This document shows, piece after piece, positions 12,108 through 24,015 of a DNA stretch of 64,000 nucleotides. Below the pieces are notes generated by a model, which was given only the letters and a program-made list of their open reading frames with translations, made no database searches and had not been told where the DNA came from. The translations under genes were made by a program, and so were the position numbers. This DNA is from Cycas panzhihuaensis. Its lineage: Eukaryota > Cycadophyta. Every line of letters starts with the position of its first letter. Position 1 is the first letter of the stretch. The stretch is from positions 13,144,001 through 13,208,000 of the forward strand of contig CM041465.1 of NCBI GenBank assembly GCA_023213395.1, written 5' to 3'.

Positions 12108-12778
12108 CCTTGACGATCCCTCGCCACTCAAAGCGAGCCTAAACTACCATCTTAGGTTGTCCCCATTCTTCCAGTAGCGTGTAGAATGGCTATTTAAGAT
12201 GGACCCGCTTTGTCTCTCTGGTTCGTCAGCGGGACCAGCGTTCCGTATCCTCTTGGGAACCTTGGTCCTCTCGCTTGGGCATCTCCCAGCGGGAGGGCAG
12301 CTTGGGGCGTGTTGCCCCTCTTTCTGTCTGGCGTTTCCTTCGCATATCCGTTATGCTCTCCTGCGAGACATGTATGCCACTGCTTCCTAACCTCACACCT
12401 CCATGTCGTCCGCTCACGGCGTGTGTGTGTGCCCATTAGGTGTGTGGTTATACATGGAAGGAAGCGTGTGCATCATACAATAAAATGTTCATAACATGAA
12501 TCACCTACTACACAACATAACACTCACCCCAGGCATATATACATATCAAAATCATGTCATCATACATCACAGGAAGCCGGTGTCCTTGCGAGGGGTACAA
12601 TCATATGGTCCTATATATGACCCCACAGGCCGTGCTTTCCTACCTTAAGTGTCCATCCATGTTCATCTGCTGTGGCCCATACAGGTTACCTCATTGCTAG
12701 GTCCTCCTACCCTTGGCCACTGTTATACATTTTCTAAGTGTTGCCTTCATCAGCGATCATCTGCTTGGATTTTGTGTC
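12108..12778 (+). other. Non-coding stretch after pol of B, with conserved block 12571-12624
   Basis: There is no credible gene here. It matches the C region 34680-35350. The block 12571-12624 (GTGTCCTTGCGAGGGGTACA followed by a CATATGGTCC-type stretch) is one of the best conserved non-coding pieces in the family. Near 12690-12700 the sequence jumps from the equivalent of C about 35360 to the equivalent of C about 38325, so the antisense gene module is missing. Confidence 0.6.
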
Positions 12779-13215
12779 ACTATGTGCATCTACATCTTTC
12801 TGCAAGCCAGGCGGGCGCGGTAACCACAACCCTTCGGCCGTGCGTGGATTCTCCATGACCCTTACGGTTATGATCTCCTCGCTCTGGGATCTTCCTCCGG
12901 AGGCTACCAACAATGAGCCGAGTATCTGGTGTCGCCGAAGCCCTTCACCGTGCCCTTCGTTTCCATCACGGACCCATTGTTTTGCTCTGCGACTCTCAAG
13001 TTGTGGTGTCTCATCTCACCCAGTCTCTGGGTGCGATGCCCTCACTTGAGGACTCTTGCTTCTGCCGCGGATCCCTCTGGCGTTTCTCTTCTGTTGATAT
13101 CCGGCCTTATCCCTCGGGCTCTCAGCGAGGCGAGATAGCCTTGTTCGCCTCATCCTTGGCGCACTTTGTCTCGCCTGGCCAGTCCACAAGTCTTGCTTGG
13201 CCTTCCGTCGCCCAA
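12779..13215 (+). pseudogene. aRNH (second, archaeal-type RNase H) pseudogene of element B
   Basis: It aligns with the intact-looking aRNH of C (38435-38840). The first catalytic motif (TDGG) is lost. Motifs corresponding to ATNNE, CDSQVVVSHLTQ and ALSEAR are readable in different frames. At the codon after SHLT, B keeps CAG, whereas A, C and D have TAG. Confidence 0.65.
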
Positions 13216-13583
13216 GCCTTAGGGTAGTTGGTCGCTCGCTTAGCGATTTGCTCGCACCTCCGTCGGGTTGCTAACGAGGTAAAACTATGGTACCCACCAT
13301 TGGTTCCCCATGTGGTCCTGCATGCTCCTTTGCATTCATTGTGGTGGGGGCAGCCCCCTCGCCTGTCTCTTTCTCCCAGTCGGTTTCCAGGTGGCTCATA
13401 GGCAGCCCCTATGTTGTCTCCACCGCAGCTTTCGTATCCACGCGTTCCGCCACGACACTCATGGCACCCTTGCCTCTTGATCGATCTTGATTGATATATC
13501 TATATACACATGTACTCTTGGCGGTTGTGTTGCCGGCGTCGCCATCGCATCGAGCTTCGGCGGCGAGGCTCTGCGCGAGGCGA
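13216..13583 (+). other. Non-coding stretch between aRNH and 3' LTR of B
   Basis: It contains the family-conserved GGGGGCAGCCCCC palindrome (about 13347-13359). The polypurine-tract position next to the LTR reads GCGCGAGGCGA instead of the AAGGGGGCAG of A and E. Confidence 0.55.
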
Positions 13584-16103
13584 TGTTTCCGGCTTCGGGA
13601 ATGGATCTGGAATCAGGCTTCGGGTAAGTGCGGTATGTCTCTAGCATTATCATCACTTTTGTGTCTTGATTATGCCTTACATATTTGCATGCGTATGACT
13701 TTGTGGGCGGCACGGTGCGTCGTCCACACCTATGTTTAACTATGGCGACTATAGCGAGGGGCACACTCTTAGCGAGTGTGGCACCACAGTGGCCGTATTA
13801 CTTCACTTGTCGCCCTCCTCTCTCACGGATCCACGGGTTTGCGCCACCTCCACCGTGTGATGTCTCATCGTCGCTTGGTTAGCTTGCCACCTCGTTTGGG
13901 GGCCTATTTACGCTCCGTGGGCCGTTTCTTGGCTTGTTTGCTCCGGGTGGGTGTTTTAGTTGTCCTTTAGCCTTTTAGTTTGCCCCGGCTGGACGGTTGG
14001 CGGGCCCCATTTGTGTCTCTGGTGCATCTGGCCGTAATCTTGATGCAGGGTGATCTTCTTGATCATTTGGAATTTTCAGTACATTTGGAATATTCAGCAT
14101 GCAGCTAAAATTTCCATGATCTGTTGTCTCTGTTTGTTTTAAAATCCATGTAGTGGCGATTTCGCATTTATTGAAGCGCCGCGTGGTTAACGCCTTTTCC
14201 CTTCGGTAGTACTATTCGCGTACTTTAGGGTTTTGCTTTAGTACTTAAGCATCTTTTGGAACTTTTTGGGATCTTTTTACTCATTTTTGGAAGTTACTCT
14301 CTCTTGCTGCTTTCTGCTTTCTGCTTCTTCTTTGCTGTAGGACTGCACTCTTCATCTGGCCCGACTCTCCTTGGCTCGGTTGAGACATTCTCTCAACCCT
14401 CAGCACCTTGGAGAGGCTCCTTTGAAGTGGTTTCTGGCGGTCTCTATCCAGGCGATCCATGAGCCCCTCGTTTGCAGTGTTCTCCATCATGCCGTAGCGG
14501 GGCCTCAAACACCCTGCTCCGGATCTGGGCGGTTTTCCGGCCCTCCTTCATTGTCCTTTGGTGAGGCAAGCCCTTGCCTCTTCCTCCCAGTACTCTTTAC
14601 TTTTGTTAAGTTCTTTGCAATATTCTTGCTCCGCTCATTTGTTCATGTTTGTTGCTTGAAGTTTGATCCTCTTTCCTTTGTGAGCTATTCTTTGTTCCAC
14701 TTTCTCTTGCCTCTTACTGCGTTTCTTTGTCCAAAGCAGCGTGAGGGTTGCATAGGCTTTGGGAGAGGAGCTAGGTGGATTAGTACCACCTTCCACGCTC
14801 CCAGTGGCTCCAAGCCCTCAGCTTCCCTCTCGCCTCATGTTGCTCTTGGCCATCTAAACAAGGGTTTAGAGACTCCAGTGGGCTGCCCAAACCGGTGACA
14901 TCACGAGTTGCGGCGTGACTTGGGACCCTGCTCGAGGTTTGGGAATCATTCGTAGTTCTCAACTACCATTCGTGGCTTTGCCTTTGCTCCCGATTACGGT
15001 TTGCTCCGTAGCATCCGGTTCCCGTGGGTGTCTTTGGGTCTTTCTTGCCCCTTCTTGCGGTAGTTTTCCGGCCTTGAGTCTTGACTTTCTCCTCATTGCC
15101 TCGTGGCTCTTGGGGAGAGGTTTGGGCACCATTTGCGGTGAGGCCACTCAGAGCTTACCTTGTTGTTTCCTTTCATTTGGATCGTTCTTCTTTGGTATTT
15201 TCCTTATTGGACTAACATCGATGCATGTACATTTAGACTCTCGTTTATGTTGGTAGACATATATTGCTAGATCTTTGTGTTGCATATAGGTGTCTCCCCT
15301 CGGCGGGAGGAGGCCGTTGTTGCTACTGGTACTCGGGACGTGCGGAGAGCGTTGCGTTGCCCCTTCCAGTGGCGTCCCTTGCATGTGTCATATTTTATGC
15401 TATCTCATTTGCTAGTTAGCGTTTCTTTCCTTCCTTGATTATCGCATTTATTTTCTGGGGAAGGTAAGGAAGCCCTGATTCGCTCATGCTACATTTCACA
15501 TCCGATGCAGCTGCCTTGGTGGTTGGGTGCTCCTCAGGACTCGCCATCTCTCACGCCTTCGGCCCGGTGCCGCTTTGTCCCCCTTCGCACCTTGCTTTTT
15601 ACCTTTTATTCCTTTCCTAGTAATTAGAACATCGAAGATTAAAAGGGAAAATTGCCTTTTTGTATTAGTTTGCAATTTGTTTGCCTTGTTGCATGTACTT
15701 TTGTTATTCGTAGGAAAGGTTGTAGGAGTCTTCTTCTCCCTTACCCTTCCTCCCTCTTCCTTAAGCCTTGGCCTCTTGCTTCATCGCTCGTATGCGGTTA
15801 GTTTGCATAGGATTGTTCTTGGCCTATCCTTGTTAGGTTCTTTCTCTCTCCCTTGGCCACCCAAGGGTGGGAGGGCCTACTCCCGAGTCAACCCGGGTTC
15901 GTCCTACGTATCTTCGCCCTTCGCTCAAGGTGGTGAAGGGTCACCTAGTAGTAGCCATACTCCATTGCAGATCCCGAACTCGCGCTCCGGCGCACGGGGC
16001 GCTCTGCGTGGTAGTTGCTTGCCTTGTAGGTTCCACTTCCTACCGTTTCGTCACCATCTCTCCCCGCCTTTGTCGGTCGGGCGGTTATCCGTGCGGTAGC
16101 GTC
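13584..16103 (+). repeat. 3' LTR of element B
   Basis: It is homologous along its full length to 3077-5603. The terminal CA is missing (the sequence ends GCGTC before the GGTGG duplication). Differences from the 5' LTR are largely small indels and triplet-like changes at GC-rich spots. Confidence 0.88.
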
Positions 16104-16108
16104 GGTGG
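16104..16108. repeat. Right target-site duplication of element B (GGTGG)
   Basis: It is identical to 3072-3076. Element A coding sequence resumes immediately after. Confidence 0.8.
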
Positions 16109-17090
16109 CTTACAACCTAGTGAAGGGAAATAAGGATCCATCTTCCCATTCCACCACCTATTCGATCAATGTCCCTAGTACTTCTAGATTAGAGGAAGGG
16201 TCTCTTCCTTCCTCCTTAAATCTAATCTACTTCACCCCTATTAGTGTCAGAAGTTATAGGTACCTTACCATCTTGAGTGACCATGAGTCTGACAACTAGG
16301 GAGAGGAACTTCCCCATCCCATATCTCTCCTCAACATCTATAGGAGGTACTTCCCTCATCGTCCTTCTAGTCCTAAGCCCTAGTCTATGACCCCTCTAGA
16401 AGAGCATAACACTCCTACTACATCTTCGGAGTCATTCATAGTCACTCCTACCACATGTGTGGGATCTTACTCTACCTTGTCCTCATCCACTCCCTAAACT
16501 TAATCATCTTCCATAGATGATGAAGATGGGGAACTTTCCTTTTCATGGGACAGCTCTATAGATTGTGACTTAGATCCTAGTTGACTTTCCCTTCTATATA
16601 GTAGGGTGTAGTGACATAGGATGATACCCTCCAACTCTTGTGAGGAGTCCCCTGACTATGTGTAATGGTGGATCGATCATTATGGACCCATCTCTCCTCT
16701 TCCACTTTGTCCCTCCTCCTTGCTGAGAAAAACTATCCATGGGATATATTACTTCAAGAATGACGAAGCCCTCTTAGAGCATTTAGTGGGCTTCATGCCC
16801 AACCTTCCTTTTGGTCACCATAGGCTTGGTTTTCAAAAGTATTTAGCCTTAGGGCCACCCTTAGCTAACCTGATCCATCCCAATACTCCTCTACTCCCCT
16901 CAGTTGACCAAGCTCCCTTTCACTTTGAGGAGGAGAATGCCATGTGCACAGGGAAAACTAAGGACATTGTCCTCACCCCTGGTAAAGTCATTAAGGTTAA
17001 TGAGGAGTATATTCCTATAGAAACAGAGGAATATACCCTCCTATTTCAAGAGTTTTGTGATATCCTCACATAGGACTACTTTGATATGAA
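16109..17090 (+). pseudogene. Protease-RT linker of element A
   Basis: It aligns with C 31200-32040. Readable landmarks are the SEYGY/LTILSDHESD-like stretch (about 16250), GIYYFKNDEALLEHLVGFMPNLPFGHHRLG (16738-16830), FEEENAMCTG and the VIKVNEEYIP segment ahead of RT. The section 16720-17073 stays open. The function of this linker in the polyprotein is not known to me. Confidence 0.7.
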
Positions 17091-17194
17091 GGGGATAGAC
17101 CCCTCTATTATCACCCATAACCTTATAATTATTTTGGGCATCTTCCTAGTGTAGTAAAAATAATGCCCTCTCCATCCTAATCTTTCTTCCACTG

Positions 17195-17790
17195 TGAAAA
17201 TGGAAATGGAAAAGCTCCTAGACATAGGGCTAATCACCTCTATTGATTATCCTATGTGGGTATCAAACATCATTCATGTCACAAAAAATAATAGAATGAT
17301 TTAGATTTATGTTAATTTTTAAGACATAAATAATGTATATCCTAAGGACAACTTCCCTTTGATATTTATTGACTAAATTATTAATCAAACGATAGGTTTT
17401 GAAGTCATGTCCTTCATGGATGGCTTCTTTGGATACAACCAGATATAAATATCCCCTAAATACTATCACAAGATGAATTTTACTACCCTATGGGGCACAT
17501 TCGCCTATAAGGTAATTCCCTTTGGGTTAAAGAATACAAGCACCACTTATCAAAGGGCGATGCAATTCATCTTCCATGAACTCATAATTAAAACCCTTAA
17601 GGTTTTCATGGATGACATGATGGGTCTCTCTTGTAAGAGGACCGATCACCCTATGGACCTTCATGCCATATTCACAAGGTGTCACAAATACCATGTAAGC
17701 CTGAATCCACTCGAAGGTTGTTTGCCATTACTGCCAATAAACTTTAGGGTTTCCTTATATCCAAATAAGGGATCTAGATTAACCTAGACA
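17195..17790 (+). pseudogene. Reverse transcriptase pseudogene of element A
   Basis: RT blocks in order: MEKLLDIGLITSIDYPMWVSN, INNVYPKDNFPL, FMDGFFGYNQI, GTFAYKVIPFGLKN, YQRAMQFIFHE and VFMDDMMG (catalytic FMDD at 17605-17616). Several stops are present, including TAA right after GYNQI, the codon that is TAG in C. The substitutions (D to N, R to I, C to Y) are typical of C-to-T decay. Confidence 0.8.
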
Positions 17791-17810
17791 AGGTCAAAGG
17801 TTTTCTTAAT

Positions 17811-18284
17811 ATGCCCCCTCCAAAAATGCAATATCAAATTAAATTGTTTTTGGGTAGGTTGGGCTTCTTGAGGCATTTCTCGGTAGACTTCACCATAAAT
17901 GCCAAACCTCTAACTAAACTTTTAAATAAGGGGGCCCTATTTGTGTGGTCTGCCAAAGCCCAAGAAGCATTCCAAGAGCTCCAAAGAGCCTTAGTCTCCA
18001 CCCCTATCCTGGTACCCTCTCTCTTTGATTACCCATTCATTATATATACCTCAATAACTAACGAGTCCTTAGGAGCCATGTTATCCCAAGAAGATGCCTC
18101 TGAAATAGAGCAAGCTATATATTTCATTAGTAGCACATTGGTGGCAGCTGAGCTAGGCTACCCTACTTCTGAAAAGGAATGTTTAGCCTTGGTTCATATG
18201 ACCAAGAAGTTTAGACATTACCTTCTTAGAAATACTACCCACATGATCATTGAATATGATCCATTGACGTACCTTTTAACCTAG
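17811..18284 (+). pseudogene. RNase H region of element A (open segment)
   Basis: This is an uninterrupted 157-codon segment: thumb/connection (LGRLGFLRHFSVDF...KPLTKLL) followed by the RNase H core with FIIYTSITNESLGAML, YFISSTLVAAEL, EKECLALVHMTKKFRHYL and DPLTYLLT. The first catalytic Asp normally found in this position is replaced by YTS in A, B and C alike, so this RNase H already looks inactive in the family. That may be related to the presence of the second RNase H. Confidence 0.75.
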
Positions 18285-18379
18285 TCTAACTTGACTAGAA
18301 GGATAGGTAAATGGGTTGTCCTCCTCTAAGAATATGACCTCAAAATCATCAATAGAAAATCAAAGAAAGGAATGGTGGT

Positions 18380-19748
18380 TTCCAAGTAACTGGTTGACAC
18401 CCCCATCCTGAGACCTTCAAATCTTCTAGATAATAATTGCTTGACTGATGAGCCTATCCTGGCCCTCCAGGATTTGTCTCTCCATTTGCTAACCAACAAT
18501 GAATGGTATGGAGATATAATATAATATATTACCTAGCAATGATACCCTCTTAACACTAGCAATAAGGTAAAGTCATGTATTAGAGCTACTACCAAGTAAT
18601 ACTTCCTCATAGAGGAGGTACTGTATAAGAGATCCTTTGACAGGATTCTCCTCTACTGCATCAACCCTAACAAAGCAAACCAAATCCTTCATCAGTATTA
18701 TAGAAGCATTTGTGGAAGCCATTTTGGAGGCCAATCCATGGCCCAAAGGATCCTTTGTATGGGCTATTACTAGTCATCCCTATTCAAGGATGCTTACACC
18801 TATGTGCAGCATTGTTGCAAGTGCCAAGTGCATGCCAACATGATCCATTTTCCTTCTGAGGCCCTTCACCTCATTATTTCTCCATGGTCTTTCTCCCAAT
18901 GGGGATTAGACCTCATTGAAGCCATCACTCTACCTTCATTATCGCAACATAAGTTCATCTTAATTGTGACAGAATACTTCATAAAATGGATTGAAGCAAT
19001 CACATTATCATCTACTATTAGCAAGACAATTTCCACCTTCATTTACCATCATATTATCTATCAATTCAGAATCATAGATGTCCTAATCATAAATAATGAC
19101 ATTCCCTTTTGTAACAAAGAGATGAATGAACTTTATGAGAAATTTAAGATATCTCACAAGACCTCATCTCCTTACTACCTGCAAGCTAATGGCCAAATTG
19201 AATCATTCAATAAGACTCTTGTCAATATTTTAAAGAAGGTAGTAGCCCAATCCCTAAATGATTGGCACCTCCAATTACCTTCCACCTTATAGACCTACAA
19301 AACTTCTATTTGCACTATAATATGGATGATCCCATTCTCCCTTATATACGAGACCAAAGTGATCCTCCCTCTAGAAGTTAAGATCCCTTCCTTGTGGGTC
19401 TCACTTTAGGGTCTTGTCAATGAGGAGTCGTATCGCTAAGCCTACCTCCTGGATCTTGAAGCCTTGGATGAGAAACTCTTGATAGTATATTAAGCAAATC
19501 TTGCCTCTAAGTCTAAAGCCTGAAGGACATATGACAAATGCTTACATCCTCGTCCTCTTAACCCTAGAGACCAAGTCCTCAAACTTGAGTATCTCTATAA
19601 TTGCCTATGCAAAGTTGGCCCTAAATGGGTGGGCCCTTTCGTCATTCTCAATAGCCTTAAAAATAATACGTACAAGATAGTGATGCTAGAGAGACTTGAA
19701 TTTGATAATGTTGTAAATGAAAAATTCCTCAAGAAATTTTATGTGTGA
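18380..19748 (+). pseudogene. Integrase pseudogene of element A
   Basis: The zinc-binding half has HQYYRSICGSHFGG (about 18690-18730) and C..C at about 18805-18830. The catalytic core at 18804-19292 is open: GLDLIEA, EYFIKWIEAI, then IINNDIPF where C has ITDNGTPF (second catalytic Asp replaced by Asn), and QIESFNKTL with the Glu kept. The C-terminal region ends at the KKFYV-type terminus at 19746. Stops interrupt both ends. Confidence 0.8.
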
Positions 19749-20569
19749 TCCCTTCTATACCCAAGTAGAATGGATGCCATACATTCACTCTGAAATGAGC
19801 CTAAACTACATCCCACATGCTTTGCTATGCCTTCACATTGGGGGCTCAATACGTATCTAGATCTTGGGTCACTTTGTTTATTGATGAGGAAGCCACTCCC
19901 CTTTCTAAAGGAGCTATCTACCCTTCCCTTCAACAATAAAGCACCTATTTTTTATTTATATATTAGTAATTATTCATTCATATCAATTTGTTGCCACACC
20001 CATATTTACGGTTCCATCCAAGGATGTAACTTAGTTTTGCTTCTAAGCATGAGTCACTACTTAGGAAAGCCCTTAGGGATAATCCATATCCCTCTCTTTT
20101 ATTATTCCTTAGGGCCTCTATACCTACCTTATTGCTTTTTTATCAGGGTCCCCTATGTGCCATCTGAGGGATATGCATGATCCCCTCATCCTAGTCTTAT
20201 GCAAGGTCACCTGCCACATAGGGTGATCCTGTCTACCTGGTGCGAGTGCATGCTTTATAAAAGAAAGCATCCTAGCTATAAGCATCTATATATACACGAT
20301 ACAACAAAACATAAATCAATCTATACTATGATCTCTATATACATACATCCATGATTAAAATAAGTGTAATATGTCAAAATGGGATACTAATGTGGCCCCT
20401 ATATATATATATATATACATACATACAAAATGAATAATGATATAAAATGTTGTCATCATGTGCCTAAGGAAGATGGAATCCTTGTAGGGGGCATGTATAA
20501 TCATGCATCTATGTATGATAAGGGACCCCTTGGAGGTTTAAACCTTTTCTCTATCAAAATCTAAAGTAC
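19749..20569 (+). other. Non-coding post-pol region of A with conserved block 20467-20525
   Basis: No gene is supported. It aligns with C 34680-35340. It includes a (TA)n run at about 20400-20420 and the conserved GGAATCCTTGTAGGGGGC block, the decayed equivalent of the block at 35242-35296 in C. Confidence 0.55.
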
Positions 20570-22720
20570 AATGGTCATGTAAGGCCATTATATACTTATG
20601 GTGCATCCTCCCTTGGCCTGCCTAATCCATCACTTGGAGACTGTATCTCTCCTAGGCTTCTCCTCCTTCTCTGTAAGGTCTAGATCTCACTATCCTCATC
20701 CCTCACTCTCCTCTAGGCTAGTATCATCATGAGAGTCCTACTACATGGGGACTAGGCAACCATCTAGTCAACTAATCGGTCATACCTCTCCTAGAGTCTG
20801 TTCCTCTCACCTTGTAGTAGGTCCCTCTCCCTCTCCACTCTTTGGAGCCTCACCTTAAGTATGACAACCCTTACATCAACTCTTTCATATATGGCTTCTC
20901 CTCCCTAAGCCTATAGGGCCTACACCTATGCCTATAGCTAGTATCTCTTAGTGTGTAATTGACCTCCCTCACCTTGTAGCTCTTGGGCTTTCATAGCCTG
21001 TATATCTCATACCTTCATGAATAGAGAAATAGTTGTTGTGTGCCTCCCTGTTGCCCTTGGCTCATCTCCTACTATTATAGGAGGCTATCCCTCCTTATAT
21101 ATCTATGGGAAGATCTTAGCCACTACCAACCTGACTAACTCTCCCATGCCGTCTCCTCTTTCCATCCATATACATTAGGGTGTTAGTAGGAGCATATCCA
21201 ACTATCAATCAAAATTTAAAGCATATCAAATGAATCGAATGATCAAAACCAAGAGCTAGAGCTAGAGTAAAAGAGGATATCTCACTTGTTAGGATGCCTG
21301 GTATGCCCTCCACACCTATTGCTACAGTTATGATCTCATCCTCTCCTAACTCCTCCTCTCTCCCTAGAGCACCTGGTGCATCACCTCTTTCTACCTCTTC
21401 TACTTCATGGACCTCTCCTCCACCTCTAACTAGTGTTACCTCTACTGCTACCATGATCACTGCCACCACCTTTAGATCTATGCCAGTTGCTCCCTCACCT
21501 CTTGACTCCTCCCTAAGAGTGGAAACTGCCTTGCCTCCCTTCTCATCACTACCCTAGTAGATGACATGATATGGATCATTGATGTAGTCACCCACTATGA
21601 AGAGGTCCAAGGATATAGTTGCTACTAACCACCTAACATATGTTGGCTCCCATGCACTCCTCAATCGAGTCTACCATCTATGCACCATTGGAGCATGAGC
21701 TAATATGGGTTGGGGACCTACTACTAGATCCACTCCATGGAAATGGTTGAAGAACCATCACTAAAGGAGTGTACAGAATGATAATCCCCCTCATCTAACT
21801 CTATGGATATGATCTAATTGGGTAATGAGATTGACCACTATCAAAGCAACCTAGTTGAAGTACTCCCCCTACTCACACCTGTAAATTGTTGCCATCTAGC
21901 CTCTTAGGATATCTCTATAGTTCTATTTCTAGGAAACCTAGAAAAAAATGTAGAAAATAATCATCTTCCTCATGTGAGAAATCTTAGCCATGGCAAACGT
22001 CCTCAAGGATATACCCCTCTGATCCTAGCAACCCTAACCAGTGAAAAACCCAACTACCTCATGATGGATAGTGTATATTCTAGGAAGGGTCCCTAGTGCT
22101 ATTAGTGAGCCCTTATCTAACACCCCCAAAATATTCCTAACATCTACAGGAGTCATTATGATGTCCCCCCCCTGAGGGAGATGGAACACATGGCATCTGT
22201 GATCCTAATGGAAAATGATATCCACTAGAAGGGCCTAGTCTGATGCATACTGTAGTATCAGGATGATCTTCTTAAGCCTATAATATCGTAATATGGTCCT
22301 CTCTTGCCACTCTAGCAAATCTATAAATCTGACCATGACTTTGCCTATGTTCTCACAGTTGTCGACTATGATAATAGGCTACAAAAAGTAATAAAAACTC
22401 ATCATTGTTAGCCAAACTCCACTCTATTAGCTAAAAGCTCTCTCAGTCCATCATAAATAGAGGAAACTACCTAGAAATTAATAAAATTACTAAGTTTTTC
22501 CCTTTTTCTAGCTATTACCCTTGGCACTACTAATGTATTCATAGTACCATGAATATTTTAGCAGGCCTCTACCCTACGAGGAAGTTCACAACACCATGAA
22601 CAAATTTGTAGTCCTTTGACCTTCCTCTCAAAAAACCAAAAGAAAAAAATAAAATAAAATAAATTAATCTTTTGTAGACTTTGACTAGTCCACTAGGACC
22701 AGGGCTCTCTAATTCCTTGG
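20570..22720 (-). pseudogene. Decayed antisense PMD/coiled-coil gene of element A
   Basis: Read on the - strand, this interval aligns throughout with the antisense gene of C and D. The coiled-coil exon equivalents are at about 20600-21150. A splice-donor-like AACAAGTGAGATATCC (about 21268-21283) sits where C has AACAGGTGAGACCTAA. The acidic and Pro/Ala linker is at about 21290-21560 and the PMD core at about 21600-22400 (the segment before the HVFHLP-type motif is near 22170-22260). All frames are broken by stops. It shows that the antisense gene is an old, inherited part of the family and not a recent capture in C or D. Confidence 0.6.
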
Positions 22721-23580
22721 TCCAACCCCTTCTAGATCCTCAAATGGGTCCTAGACGGCCCAATTCATCTATTAAATACCCAAAAATATAACAAAAAAAA
22801 TACTAATGATAAACACTAAAATTAAAAGATATAGGTCTAGATCAGATTTGGCCTAGTTGCCACCATCTCTTGCTCCCAAACTCAATGTGTCTCACTTTCT
22901 GTTAAGTCGATGGTTGGATCTCCTCCACCAAGCTTGTGACAGGGTGGTAAAGTTAGGTGTTGTGCAAAGCTCTTAGATAACATGAGGTCATGAAAAAATG
23001 AATTTATTTTTTCCCCTTACCCTCCTTTTATTTCATGGTTCCCCTAGGGCACTACGCCCTTTCTCTACCATATAAAAGCCACCAGGATCATCTCTCTTGG
23101 TTGATCTTGATTCCCTTTAGGGCCTAGGCCTAGTTTCACTCCTAAATACACCTTTTCTTCAATGTTTTGCATATTTCTAGCACCTTTTTTAGCTCATATG
23201 TGAGCCTCCCCCCCCACCTTCTCTGGCTGCCCCAAAAATAACACTAGTGTTTATACTCCACAAGCCTATTTTGATGTACCAGATCTAGTTTTGTGATTAC
23301 TTTAGCTCATTGGGGCTCCTAACAAGAGCTTCCCCTTGCTTGAGCCTCCTTGTTGGCCCCATACTAACATTGTGACCTCATAGTTGGCTTAATTTCCTGA
23401 CGACTCTTCTTCTATGAGGTGAGCCCTCTACTAGCCTAGTAGCCTACGAGTAGGGCTCTTCTATCCTTTTATGGTCACCTTTTTTAGTTGTCATGAGTAG
23501 TTAAGCCTTGCCTTTCTATCTTTCTCTTACTCTGCACACTCCTCTCCCACTCTTTCATGAGTCTTATCTCTTTTTCTATG
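22721..23580. other. Non-coding region between antisense gene and aRNH of A
   Basis: This corresponds to the antisense promoter and leader region of C and D (37320-38430), but the palindromes are eroded beyond recognition. I see no gene. Confidence 0.4.
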
Positions 23581-23582
23581 CC

Positions 23583-24015
23583 ATGGCTCTCCTCATTTAC
23601 ACCAATGATGGCAACTTTGGCAACTTGGGACCTTTCACAACTGCTTGGATCATTCGTAATCCTTTTGGGTATGATCTTATACATTTTGGGATATATCTAC
23701 CCCAGGCCACAAATAAGTATGCAAAGTACACCACCGTTATAGAGGCTCTCACTAACATACTTTACTTCTATCATGGCCCTATTATTCTATTCTATGACTC
23801 TGAAATCATGGTATCACAATTGACTTAGGTTTACTAAGTCCTTGGTCCCCAATTGAGGTCCCTTGCTTTGACCGCGAGGTCACTTTTATCCTCTTTTTCC
23901 ATGGTGGATATTTGGTATATCCCTTGCGATCAAAATGTAGAAGCTAATAGCTTAGTTCACCTCATTCTCGAGTATCATCTTCCTCTCCTAGGCGATCCTT
24001 CCCAGGTAACTTGAT
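23583..24015 (+). pseudogene. aRNH pseudogene of element A
   Basis: It starts at the ATG equivalent to 38435 in C. Motifs: YTNDGNFGNLGPF (C: FTDGGSRGNPGPS, so the first catalytic Asp is replaced by Asn), ATNKYAKYT (C: ATNNEAEYT, catalytic Glu lost), FYDSEIMVSQLT, then TAG at the codon that is CAG in B and E, and NVEANSLVHLILEY. It is inactive by catalytic residues. Confidence 0.75.

Larger units (their letters stand above)
3077..16103 (+). mobile_element. Element B, complete nested Tat-group retrotransposon without antisense gene
   Basis: This is a 13.0-kb element with two LTRs of about 2.52 kb, inserted in A with a 5-bp duplication. Internal order is gag, protease, RT, RNase H, integrase, aRNH. 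All frames are heavily disrupted by 1-4 nt indels. B is more GC/CpG-rich than A. Compared with C and D it lacks the whole antisense PMD module between integrase and aRNH (junction near 12690-12700), which makes it about 3 kb shorter. Its LTRs belong to a somewhat different subfamily from those of C and D. Confidence 0.9.

Noticed and set aside
14371-14898. 175-codon open stretch in the 3' LTR of B
   Set aside because: The homologous part of the 5' LTR is frameshifted several times, and C and D show no equivalent protein.
20398-20425. (TA)n/(CATA)n microsatellite in A
   Set aside because: A simple repeat in non-coding DNA; similar short TA runs occur at the same place in C and D, so no special meaning is claimed.
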